From assembly GCA_019244415.1 (NCBI GenBank), contig JAFASN010000020.1:1-39297 (forward strand): 39,297 nucleotides of DNA. The letters run 5' to 3'. A program made the translations under genes and the position numbers. Below are positions 33,126-39,297 of this stretch, piece after piece (the stretch's first letter is position 1; each line of letters opens with the position of its first letter). Source of the stretch: Verrucomicrobiota bacterium. Lineage in GTDB: Bacteria; Verrucomicrobiota; Verrucomicrobiia; Chthoniobacterales; UBA10450. The notes below the pieces were generated by a model. The model was given only the letters and a program-made list of their open reading frames with translations. It did no database searches and had not been told where the DNA came from.

Positions 33126-33858
33126 TTCGCTGCTGCTGGCAGCAGACGGTTCTTTGACAGATTCCAGGAACGAAAGCGCGCAGCCGGTCACGGCGGAGTC
33201 GCTGCTGGCGCAGAATGAAGAATTGCGGCAGCAGTTATCGCTGAGCCAGGAGACCGTGCGGACGTTGACCGATAGCCTCGCGCAATCGAATGAGGATGCC
33301 GAGACGTTCAGACGGAAGTACTCGGACTTGGAGCAGCGAATGGAAGCTCTGGGGTTGGCCTCAGCGAGCAAAGATCGCGCGAAGCTTGAGGAGCGGCTCC
33401 TGACCGCGGTGAGCGATTTGCAGCTGGCGCAAAAGGAACGCGACGAATACCGCGATCAAATGATGCGTCTTTCCGAGTCGATCTTGCGCTTTATGAAAAG
33501 CGCCGAAGGTGGCGACCCTCTGGCGCGGATGGAGGTGGAAGTGCAGACGCGTAAGACGAACGCGCTGATCGTAAGTGCGCACGCGCCACCCGCCGCGGTG
33601 CCTTCACTGCTCGACGCGAGCGTGATCAGTGTGAAGGCGGACTGGTCGTTTATCGTAGGCAATGTGGGCGCAAGGCAGGGGGTCAAAATCGGAATGCCGC
33701 TGCGAGTGAAACGAGGCGACGAGGTGATTGGCACGTTACGAGTCGTGGATGTGCGCGAACGGATTTGCGGTGCAGTCATTCAGGAATCTGGCAAAGACAA
33801 AATCAAAGTGGGAGATCGGCTGGAAGTCGATGCTCGCCGCGATGTGAGTGTGAAGTGA
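33085..33858 (+). CDS. Extra exported coiled-coil protein inside the S10 cluster
   Basis: This 257-residue protein has no recognised name. The start GTG 33085 is chosen because GAGGAG lies ~11 nt upstream; a TTG at 33046 is less likely. The N-terminus (MLRRLSTLNYLLSTSLLLAA) looks like a signal peptide or anchor. Residues ~38-140 are a long coiled coil (LLAQNEELRQQLSLSQETVR, DLEQRMEALG, LAQKERDEYRDQ). Residues ~165-250 form a beta-rich domain with VGNVGARQGVKIGMPLRVKR and VGDRLEVDA, a pattern also seen in MreC-like and FlgT C-terminal beta domains. It lies between rpsS and rplV, which normally adjoin, and has family C repeats at both ends. It is probably envelope-located and co-transcribed with ribosomal genes. 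Function unknown. Confidence 0.8.
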   Translation: MLRRLSTLNYLLSTSLLLAADGSLTDSRNESAQPVTAESLLAQNEELRQQLSLSQETVRTLTDSLAQSNEDAETFRRKYSDLEQRMEALGLASASKDRAKLEERLLTAVSDLQLAQKERDEYRDQMMRLSESILRFMKSAEGGDPLARMEVEVQTRKTNALIVSAHAPPAAVPSLLDASVISVKADWSFIVGNVGARQGVKIGMPLRVKRGDEVIGTLRVVDVRERICGAVIQESGKDKIKVGDRLEVDARRDVSVK

Positions 33859-33914
33859 GTTGAGAGGTTGAGAGGTTGAGAGGTTGAGAGGTTGAAGCAC
33901 TCTCAATCTCTCAG
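33857..33914. repeat. Family C tandem repeat flanking the extra gene on its 3' side
   Basis: Four copies of the 8-mer GGTTGAGA (33866-33890 region) are followed by the inverse unit CTCTCAATCTCTCAG. This is the same sequence family as the repeat at 33031-33125. It fills the spacer before rplV. Confidence 0.85.
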
Positions 33915-33923
33915 CTGCTACAG

Positions 33924-34391
33924 ATGGAAGTAAGATCGATTTATCGTTACGCGAAGATTTCGCCGTTCAAGGCGCGCGAAGTCACGCGCGAGATTCAGGG
34001 CCTGCCGGTCTCGGCAGCGCTCGATGTTGTTGCGTACAGCCCTAAAAAAGCGGCGTCGCTGGTGAACAAGACGCTGAAAAGCGCCGTCGCTAACGCGGAG
34101 AACAACGCGAATTTGAAGGTCGATGGCCTGGTCGTGAAAGAAGCGGTTGTGGGCGAAGGGCCGACGATGAAGCGCATGATGGCGCGCGCGCGTGGAAGCG
34201 GCTCGCGCATTTTGAAGCGAACGAGCCACATTCGCATCGTCCTTACCGACGAAATTAAGATCGAGAAGCGCGCGGACCGGCGTGCGGGGAAGAAATCGTC
34301 GCGGAAGAAACCTGTGCAAACGCCAGAAAATGCTCCTGCCGCGCAAAAACCAGCGAAGCCAGTGAAGCGTGCCAAAAAGGAGAAACCGTAA
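33924..34391 (+). CDS. rplV: 50S ribosomal protein L22 (Lys-rich C-terminal extension)
   Basis: This 155-residue protein has the L22 core (YAKISPFKAREVTREIQGLP, then VVKEAVVGEGPTMKRMMARA and GSGSRILKRTSHIRIVL), with the hairpin that lines the exit tunnel. It is ~40 residues longer than E. coli L22 (110), with a Lys/Ala/Pro tail after residue ~115. The ATG at 33924 directly follows the family C repeat. No strong ribosome site is seen. Confidence 0.97.
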   Translation: MEVRSIYRYAKISPFKAREVTREIQGLPVSAALDVVAYSPKKAASLVNKTLKSAVANAENNANLKVDGLVVKEAVVGEGPTMKRMMARARGSGSRILKRTSHIRIVLTDEIKIEKRADRRAGKKSSRKKPVQTPENAPAAQKPAKPVKRAKKEKP

Positions 34392-34394
34392 ATG

Positions 34395-34483
34395 TTATTC
34401 CGCGCGCGGCGTAGCGGAGTGGAATACCGTGAAGGGATATGGCTGCTAGCGCGGCGGAATCCCTCGGCTTCGCTTGGTGCGTT
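34395..34483. repeat. Family A repeat in the rplV-rpsC spacer
   Basis: The left arm reads TTATTCCGCGCGCGGCGTAG and CGGAGTGGAAT. The right arm reads GCGGCGGAATCCCTCGGC and TTCGCTTGGTGCG. The arms are more diverged than in other copies. The spacer of 133 bp replaces what is usually an overlap or a very short gap. Confidence 0.7.
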
Positions 34484-34524
34484 CACAGATCGGCGAGCAG
34501 AAATCAGCAATCAGAGATTTTGTA

Positions 34525-35211
34525 ATGGGACAAAAGGTTAATCCAATCGGGTTCAGGCTGGGCGTGAATAGAGACTGGCGTTCGCGCTGGTACGCTTCGC
34601 CGCAGGAGCTGCCGGAGTTTCTTCGCAGTGACATTGAGATCCGTACTTACGTAAAGAAGAAGCTCCAGTTCGCCGCAGTCTCGAAGATCGTCATCGAGCG
34701 GGCATGGAACTCGATTCGCGTGACCATTCACACCGCTCGCCCGGGGATCGTGATCGGACGCAAAGGCGCGGAGATCGAGAAGATGACAGAAGAAATTTCG
34801 CGCATGGCGAAAGGCAAACAGATCAAGATCGACATCCAGGAAATCAAGACACCGGAGCTGGACGCGCAGCTCGTGGCCGAGAACGTGGCGTTGCAAATAG
34901 AACGACGCATCGCTTATCGCCGCGCGATGAAAAAAGCGGTGCAGATCGCGATGGACTTCGGCGCGCTTGGCATTCGCTTGCGCAGCTCCGGCCGGCTGAA
35001 CGGAGCGGAAATCTCGCGCTCCGAATGGTACCGCGAAGGCAAAGTGCCGCTGCACACATTACGGACAGGGATCGATTACGGATTTGCCGAGGCAAATACC
35101 GTGTACGGGAAGATCGGCGTGAAGTGCTGGATTTGTAAGAAAGAGGAAGCCCCGCCGCAAGCCGCAGCGCCAGCTGCGCCGCCGCCCGCCCCTGAGCCGG
35201 CCGCAGTCTAG
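34525..35211 (+). CDS. rpsC: 30S ribosomal protein S3
   Basis: This 228-residue mRNA-entry protein starts at ATG 34525, set by [21 protein letters not shown] domain with [15 protein letters not shown] carries the GxxG loop. The C-terminal domain has [12 protein letters not shown]-like sequence ([20 protein letters not shown]) and the [19 protein letters not shown] end. A short Ala/Pro tail (~20 residues) is extra. The gap to rplP is only 22 bp. Confidence 0.97.
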   Translation: MGQKVNPIGFRLGVNRDWRSRWYASPQELPEFLRSDIEIRTYVKKKLQFAAVSKIVIERAWNSIRVTIHTARPGIVIGRKGAEIEKMTEEISRMAKGKQIKIDIQEIKTPELDAQLVAENVALQIERRIAYRRAMKKAVQIAMDFGALGIRLRSSGRLNGAEISRSEWYREGKVPLHTLRTGIDYGFAEANTVYGKIGVKCWICKKEEAPPQAAAPAAPPPAPEPAAV

Positions 35212-35233
35212 AAGTCGTTAGGAGAATCCTGTT

Positions 35234-35656
35234 ATGCCGTTGATGCCGAAAAGAGTGAAGTATCGCAAGACGCAGCGGGGTAGCCGCAAAGGGACCGCTT
35301 CGCGTAATTTGCGCATCGATTTCGGCGAGTTCGGCCTGCAAACACTGGAGCGTGCCTGGATCACGAATACGCAAATCGAAGCCGCGCGCGTGGCCTTGAC
35401 GCGCAACATGAAACGCAAAGGCAAGCTTTGGATTCGCATTTTTCCGGACAAATCCGTGACGGCGCGCCCGCCGGAAACCCGCATGGGCAAGGGCAAAGGT
35501 CAGCCGGAGTTTTGGGTCGCGACAGTGCGTCCCGGTAACATCCTGTTTGAACTAGACGGCGTGCCTGAATCGGTCGCCCGCGAGTCGTTGCGACTGGCGG
35601 CCGACAAGTTGCCGGTGAGGACAAAGTTCTTAACGCGGCATCACGTAGCGGCGTGA
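35234..35656 (+). CDS. rplP: 50S ribosomal protein L16
   Basis: This 140-residue protein helps place the A-site tRNA. It opens [16 protein letters not shown] and has RGRKGTASR-like basic sequence ([20 protein letters not shown]) and [20 protein letters not shown] clear AGGAG lies 10 nt before the ATG. The length is normal (~137-140). Confidence 0.98.
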   Translation: MPLMPKRVKYRKTQRGSRKGTASRNLRIDFGEFGLQTLERAWITNTQIEAARVALTRNMKRKGKLWIRIFPDKSVTARPPETRMGKGKGQPEFWVATVRPGNILFELDGVPESVARESLRLAADKLPVRTKFLTRHHVAA

Positions 35657-35737
35657 ACTGCGGATTACGCTGATAATGCGGATGAAAACACAAAAAGCAT
35701 CAGCAAAATCGAGGTAATCCGCGGCTCAGAATTTTAG
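35657..35737. repeat. Inverted repeat in the rplP-rpmC spacer
   Basis: The left arm, CTGCGGATTACGCTGATAAT and GCGGATGAAA, faces the right arm, AAATCGAGGTAATCCGCGG; the GCGGATTAC/GTAATCCGC pair is exact. This is another short inverted element, distinct from families A-C, filling an 81-bp gap. Confidence 0.7.
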
Positions 35738-35944
35738 ATGAAAATTAAAGAGATCATCGAGATGAGTACAGACGAGCTGTTGACGAAAAAGCGCGATCTG
35801 CGGCAGGAAAGTTTGCATTTGCGACTGCAACAGCAAAGCGGGCAGCTCGAGCAGCCAAGCCGGCTGCGCTTGCTGCGCAAGGATGTCGCGCGAGTTGAGA
35901 CGGTGCTGGCGCAACGCAAAAAGAAGACAGAGGCGGCAAAGTAG
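35738..35944 (+). CDS. rpmC: 50S ribosomal protein L29
   Basis: This 68-residue two-helix protein at the tunnel exit opens with MKIKEIIEMSTDELLTKKRD and carries the LRLQQQSGQLEQPSRLRLLR segment that corresponds to the FxLRFQxATGQLENxxRI signature. The length is normal. rpsQ starts 4 bp after its stop. Confidence 0.95.
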   Translation: MKIKEIIEMSTDELLTKKRDLRQESLHLRLQQQSGQLEQPSRLRLLRKDVARVETVLAQRKKKTEAAK

Positions 35945-35948
35945 TTGT

Positions 35949-36236
35949 ATGGGAGACGAAACAACCACCGGATCAAGCACGAGCGGGGAGCAACGCGCTG
36001 CGCGTAAGACACGCGTGGGCGAGGTGATCTCAAGTCGCATGAATAAGACGATTGTCGTGCAGACGATCACGCGTGTCCCGCATGCGAAGTTCGGTAAGAT
36101 CGTAAAGCAGCGAAAGCGCTTCTATGCCCACGACGAAGAGAACAAGGCCAAAGCTGGCGACACGGTGCGGATCATGGAGACGCGGCCATTAAGTAAGTTA
36201 AAGCGGTGGCGCCTCGTCGAAGTCATGGGTCGATAG
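35949..36236 (+). CDS. rpsQ: 30S ribosomal protein S17
   Basis: This 95-residue protein starts at ATG 35949, just after rpmC. It has an unusual ~18-residue Thr/Ser/Gly-rich N-terminal extension before the S17 core [38 protein letters not shown] and [19 protein letters not shown] follow. The core is complete. A start inside the extension is possible, but no internal ATG precedes the conserved core. Confidence 0.96.
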   Translation: MGDETTTGSSTSGEQRAARKTRVGEVISSRMNKTIVVQTITRVPHAKFGKIVKQRKRFYAHDEENKAKAGDTVRIMETRPLSKLKRWRLVEVMGR

Positions 36237-36276
36237 CGCGGCAATATTAGGAGTACGAAAAGTACGAGTACGAGAA

Positions 36277-36642
36277 ATGGTTCAAATTCGTTCGAGACTA
36301 GATGTGGCGGATAACACCGGCGCGCGCATGGCGACGATGATCGGCGTGATTGGGAAAGCGACGCTATATGCCCGGATCGGCGACGTCATTACGGCAAACG
36401 TAAAGGAAGCGAGCGCGACCGGGTCGGTGAAAAAGGGTGAAGTGGTCCGAGCCGTGGTCGTGCGGACCCGGCAGCCGATCAAACGGGATGATGGTTCGGC
36501 GCTCCGCTTCGATAACAACGCGATCGTGATTATCGACAAGGACCTTAATCCGCGCGGCACGCGCATTTTCGGGCCGGTCGCGCGCGAGCTGCGGGAAAAA
36601 AATTTCATGAAGATTGTTTCGCTCGCTCCCGAGGTTCTATGA
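36277..36642 (+). CDS. rplN: 50S ribosomal protein L14
   Basis: This 121-residue protein bridges the subunits. It opens [16 protein letters not shown] and has [31 protein letters not shown] and [15 protein letters not shown]. The length is normal (~122). The 40-bp spacer before it holds AGGAGTACGAAAAGTACGAG, with two GAGTAC units and a usable AGGAG, though far from the ATG. Confidence 0.98.
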   Translation: MVQIRSRLDVADNTGARMATMIGVIGKATLYARIGDVITANVKEASATGSVKKGEVVRAVVVRTRQPIKRDDGSALRFDNNAIVIIDKDLNPRGTRIFGPVARELREKNFMKIVSLAPEVL

Positions 36643-36745
36643 AACGGGGATCTCGACGCTTGAGACAAATGCACCATAGCGAAACTCGAAACGTCTTTGT
36701 ACATGCGGCGAGGGCTTTGAGAAAAGTTTCGGATTTCGCATCGCT
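36643..36745. repeat. Inverted repeat in the rplN-rplX spacer
   Basis: The left arm, CATAGCGAAACTCGAAAC (~36675-36692), faces the right arm, GTTTCGGATTTCGCATCG then CTATGAG (~36727-36748). The right arm contains the TTCGGAT unit of family D and runs up to the start codon of rplX. Confidence 0.7.
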
Positions 36746-37039
36746 ATGAGCAGATCGAGTTTCCATGTGAAGAAAGGCGACAATGTCGAGGTGATCTCAG
36801 GCAACTTTCGTGGGTCAAGCGGCAAGATTTTGCAAGTATTGCCGAAGAAGCAGCGTGTCTTGATCGAGGGCGTGAGGATCATCAAGCGGCACCTGCGGAA
36901 GTCGCAGGATAATCCGCAGGGGACGATTGCTGAACGCGAAGGACCGATTCACATTTCGAACGTGCGGCTGATCGAGAAAACGGAGAAGAAAGGTAGAGGT
37001 AAGAAAGAGACGAGAACGAAGAAAGAGAAAGCAAAATAA
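36746..37039 (+). CDS. rplX: 50S ribosomal protein L24
   Basis: This 97-residue KOW-domain protein initiates 50S assembly. KKGDNVEVISGNFRGSSGKI is the KOW motif. VEGVRIIKRH-like sequence (IEGVRIIKRHLRKSQDNPQG) and the GPIHISNVRLI strand follow. A Lys-rich tail ends the protein. The ATG lies at the edge of an inverted repeat. Confidence 0.97.
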   Translation: MSRSSFHVKKGDNVEVISGNFRGSSGKILQVLPKKQRVLIEGVRIIKRHLRKSQDNPQGTIAEREGPIHISNVRLIEKTEKKGRGKKETRTKKEKAK

Positions 37040-37129
37040 CCGTCACCCGGCACCGGCGATGGACCTCGCCACGAACACGGATCGGCAGTTGCGAGTGCTC
37101 GCTTCGCTCAGCGTCACAGAGTCGTGAGG

Positions 37130-37702
37130 ATGGAAAACGAATTTCACAAACATTACAAAGAACGTGTAGTACCAGCGCTGCGGGAGCAGCACGGTTACAA
37201 AAACGTGCACGAAGTACCGAAGGTCGAGAAGGTGGTGATCAACACTTCCGTGGGCTCGCAGTCGGATGTGAAGCAGGCGTTGGAAGACGCGAAGACGGAG
37301 CTGGCGCTCATCACAGGTCAGCGGCCGGCGGAAACGCGCGCGAAGAAGAGCATCTCGAATTTTAAATTGCGCAAGGAACAAGCCATCGGCGCGAAGGTGA
37401 CGCTACGTGGAGAGCGAATGTACGAGTTCCTGGAACGATTGATCAAGGCCGCGCTCCCGCGTATTCGCGATTTTCGCGGGGTGTCACCCCGCGGGTTCGA
37501 CGGCCACGGCAATTACACTCTGGGCGTTTCCGACCAATCGATTTTTCCCGAGGTCGAGCTCGACAAAATCAAGCGCAACATCGGATTTGATGTTACAATC
37601 GTGACCACCGCTCGCACGAACGAGGAAGCCAAATCGCTGCTGGGCGAAATGGGCATGCCGTTCAGCGACCGCGCGAAAAAGCCGGCCGGCCAAGCCGCCT
37701 AA
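37130..37702 (+). CDS. rplE: 50S ribosomal protein L5
   Basis: This ~190-residue protein binds 5S rRNA and P-site tRNA. It has [76 protein letters not shown] and the [10 protein letters not shown] segment. ATG 37130 is preferred; GTG 37124 two codons earlier is possible. A ~90-bp GC-rich spacer lies upstream. The next gene is rpsH; the usual rpsN does not follow. Confidence 0.97.
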   Translation: MENEFHKHYKERVVPALREQHGYKNVHEVPKVEKVVINTSVGSQSDVKQALEDAKTELALITGQRPAETRAKKSISNFKLRKEQAIGAKVTLRGERMYEFLERLIKAALPRIRDFRGVSPRGFDGHGNYTLGVSDQSIFPEVELDKIKRNIGFDVTIVTTARTNEEAKSLLGEMGMPFSDRAKKPAGQAA

Positions 37703-37870
37703 ACTGCGTGGGGAAACGCGAAACCCGAATAGCGAAATCCGAGACAATTCTGGAACCATGAAAATCGAAAGAAGAGATAAGGAGGAGCGCCAGGGCTCAC
37801 TTCGGCGACCGAAGCCTCGCGTTTTCAGTTTGTTCCGTGGTTCGACATGCGAATTTCCGATTTCCCTCTC
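37703..37870. repeat. Spacer with inverted repeat where rpsN is usually found
   Basis: The left part GCGAAATCCGAGAC, then GGAACCATGAAAATCGAAA, faces the right part TTTTCAGTTTGTTCCGTGG, then GCGAATTTCCGATTTCCC. The arms are imperfectly complementary. No S14-like frame (zinc type or long type) is present in these 168 bp. Confidence 0.6.
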
Positions 37871-38269
37871 ATGAGTACGGTGACTGATCCTGTTGCTGAT
37901 TTGCTGGCGCGCGTGCGCAACGGTGCGCGTGCACAGAAGGCGGAGCTGTTCGTGCCGTACTCAAAGATGAAGGCGGAGATCGCGCGGATTTTGAAGGAAG
38001 AAGGTTATATCAGCAATTACGAACTGGATCGCAGCGAAGCTCATCCGCGGATCAGGATCACGAACAAGCTGGTGGACCGCAGCAGCGCGATTACCGGGCT
38101 GAAGCGGGTGAGCCGCCCGGGCTTGCGCCGTTACGTCGGGGCCGATGAAATTCCACGCGTACTCGGCGGAATGGGCATCGCGATTTTGTCGACCTCGCGT
38201 GGTGTCTTGTCCGGCCGGGAAGCGAAAAAACAAAAAGTGGGCGGCGAACTGCTCGCTTACGTGTGGTGA
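37871..38269 (+). CDS. rpsH: 30S ribosomal protein S8
   Basis: This 132-residue protein is set to start at ATG 37871 because S8 proteins open with M(S/T)xTDPIADxLxRIRN; here it reads MSTVTDPVADLLARVRN. An earlier in-frame ATG at 37847 lies inside a repeat arm. ISNYELDRSEAHPRIRI and the C-terminal GMGIAILSTSRGVLSGREA are characteristic. No clear ribosome site precedes it. Confidence 0.97.
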   Translation: MSTVTDPVADLLARVRNGARAQKAELFVPYSKMKAEIARILKEEGYISNYELDRSEAHPRIRITNKLVDRSSAITGLKRVSRPGLRRYVGADEIPRVLGGMGIAILSTSRGVLSGREAKKQKVGGELLAYVW

Positions 38270-38278
38270 TTTGTTGTT

Positions 38279-38818
38279 ATGTCGCGAATTGGAAATAAGG
38301 CGATTCAATTGCCCGAGAAAGTGAAAGTGAACGTCGGCAACGACGGTGCTGTGGCAATCGAAGGGCCGAAAGGGAAACTGAACTGGAAATTGCCGCGCGA
38401 GATTTCCGCGAAAGTGGAGAATAACCACGTTTCGTTAGCTCGCGGCGCGGAGACGCGAAGCGTGAAAGCGTTGCATGGGCTCTCTCGCGCGTTACTTAAC
38501 AACATGGTGCGTGGGGTAAGCGAAGGATTCACGAAGAACCTTGAAATCGAGGGCGTCGGGTTCAAAGCCGCCGTGCAGGGGCAAACACTGAATCTCTCGC
38601 TCGGATTCTCTCACCCCATCATGTTCCCCATTCCAAAGGAGGTGAAAATCGCGGTGACGGAGAACACAAAGATCGCGATCAGCGGTATTGATAAACAACT
38701 CGTCGGCCAGGTAGCCGCGGACATCCGCCGTTTCTATCCGCCGGAGCCGTACAAGGGCAAAGGCGTCCGTTACGCGGGCGAGCAGATCCGGCGCAAGGAA
38801 GGAAAGACGGTGCAGTAA
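38279..38818 (+). CDS. rplF: 50S ribosomal protein L6
   Basis: This 179-residue two-domain protein of the stalk base opens MSRIGNKAIQLPEKVKV. VRGVSEGFTKNLEIEGVGFK and the C-terminal RRFYPPEPYKGKGVRYAGEQ, then IRRKEGK, are diagnostic. Normal length. Its stop shares a base with the rplR start (TAATG), so the two are coupled. Confidence 0.98.
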   Translation: MSRIGNKAIQLPEKVKVNVGNDGAVAIEGPKGKLNWKLPREISAKVENNHVSLARGAETRSVKALHGLSRALLNNMVRGVSEGFTKNLEIEGVGFKAAVQGQTLNLSLGFSHPIMFPIPKEVKIAVTENTKIAISGIDKQLVGQVAADIRRFYPPEPYKGKGVRYAGEQIRRKEGKTVQ

Positions 38819-39168
38819 TGGCAATTCATCGCAAGACGGTGCGGCAGCGAATTCACAGGCGCATCCGCAAAAAAGTAAACGGAACGGCTGAGCGTCCCCG
38901 CCTCGCCGTGCACTTTTCGGGACGACACGTTTATGCGCAGGCGATTGATGATGATGCGGGCAAAACAGTGGCGGCAGCAACGACGTTGAAAAAAGGAACG
39001 AAGACTTCAGCCAATCGCGAAACGGCCGAGCGCATCGGCAAAGTGATCGCTGAAAAGTTGCGCGAGAAAAACATCGAGCGGGTGGTGTTCGATCGCGGCG
39101 GCTATATTTTCCACGGCAAAGTGAAAGCGCTGGCGGACGCGGCGCGTGAAGGCGGATTAACATTTTAA
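38818..39168 (+). CDS. rplR: 50S ribosomal protein L18
   Basis: This 116-residue 5S rRNA-binding protein has RQRIHRRIRKKVNGTAERPR followed by LAVHFSGRHVYAQAIDDDAG, ETAERIGKVIAEK and the terminal VVFDRGGYIFHGKVKALADA. Normal length (~117). It overlaps rplF by one base and leaves one base before rpsE. Confidence 0.98.
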   Translation: MAIHRKTVRQRIHRRIRKKVNGTAERPRLAVHFSGRHVYAQAIDDDAGKTVAAATTLKKGTKTSANRETAERIGKVIAEKLREKNIERVVFDRGGYIFHGKVKALADAAREGGLTF

Positions 39169-39169
39169 G

Positions 39170-39297
39170 ATGGCACCTCCGAATCAAGGCAGACGACCAG
39201 AGCGGAACACGGACAGGAGTTCCGCCGCACGCGGCGATACGACCGAAAAGGTGGTATTCATCAATCGCTGCGCCAAAGTGGTGAAGGGCGGGCGCCG
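39170..39297 (+). CDS. rpsE: 30S ribosomal protein S5 (3' partial)
   Basis: ATG 39170 begins a frame that runs off the window: an Arg/Gly-rich start (MAPPNQGRRPERNTDRSS) and then KVVFINRCAKVVKGGR, which matches the S5 segment VNRVSKTVKGGR. Only 42 residues are visible. The position after rplR is the usual one. Confidence 0.93.
   Translation, partial: MAPPNQGRRPERNTDRSSAARGDTTEKVVFINRCAKVVKGGR

Noticed and set aside
33857-33914. Possible CRISPR-like array
   Set aside because: The 8-bp GGTTGAGA units are directly adjacent without spacers, and no cas gene is present.

Overview
The window is about 39.3 kb of GC-rich bacterial DNA. It looks like a Verrucomicrobiota genome, possibly a soil Chthoniobacterales/Spartobacteria relative. 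The evidence is a PEP-CTERM protein with passenger-type beta-strand repeats, a fused SecDF, class III cyclase/TolB/TPR proteins, and dense small palindromic repeats in the spacers. This assignment is inference from gene content; no 16S gene is present.

Layout. 1-3.1 kb: two tandem class III nucleotide cyclase genes, the first cut by the window edge and carrying TolB-like and TPR regions. 3.1-3.7 kb: no recognisable gene. 3.7-8.3 kb: an NRAMP-family transporter (-), a KimA/YdaO-type APC permease (+) and a FAD/NAD oxidoreductase (+). 8.4-12.5 kb: a receiver-domain protein, two PilT-type retraction ATPases, a coupled receiver-like protein lacking the phospho-Asp, and a GNAT acetyltransferase. 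12.7-15.9 kb (-): a secreted sortilin/BNR-type propeller protein coupled to a small cupin. 16.1-19.7 kb (+): an FtsX/LolCE-type ABC permease coupled to an AttH/CrtC-like lipocalin. 19.8-25.9 kb (-): tgt, yajC and secDF, interrupted by a PEP-CTERM gene on the opposite strand. 26.0-39.3 kb (+): a strong promoter, then rpsL-rpsG-fusA-rpsJ-rplC-rplD-rplW-rplB-rpsS-[extra gene]-rplV-rpsC-rplP-rpmC-rpsQ-rplN-rplX-rplE-rpsH-rplF-rplR-rpsE (cut by the window edge). This is the str, S10 and spc order without tuf and without rpsN at their usual places.

The main unusual theme is a set of dispersed short inverted-repeat families, called A to E here. They fill spacers throughout, including many spacers inside the ribosomal-protein cluster. 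They also enter coding sequence: family E lies in frame inside tgt, family A in frame inside the propeller protein, and family C supplies the signal peptide of an extra coiled-coil gene between rpsS and rplV. That extra gene has family C repeats on both sides. This resembles in-frame palindromic elements known from Rickettsia, but the families here are different. Separately, the hexamer GTACTC is strongly over-represented and prefers the coding strand, mostly as the Val-Leu codon pair GTA-CTC.
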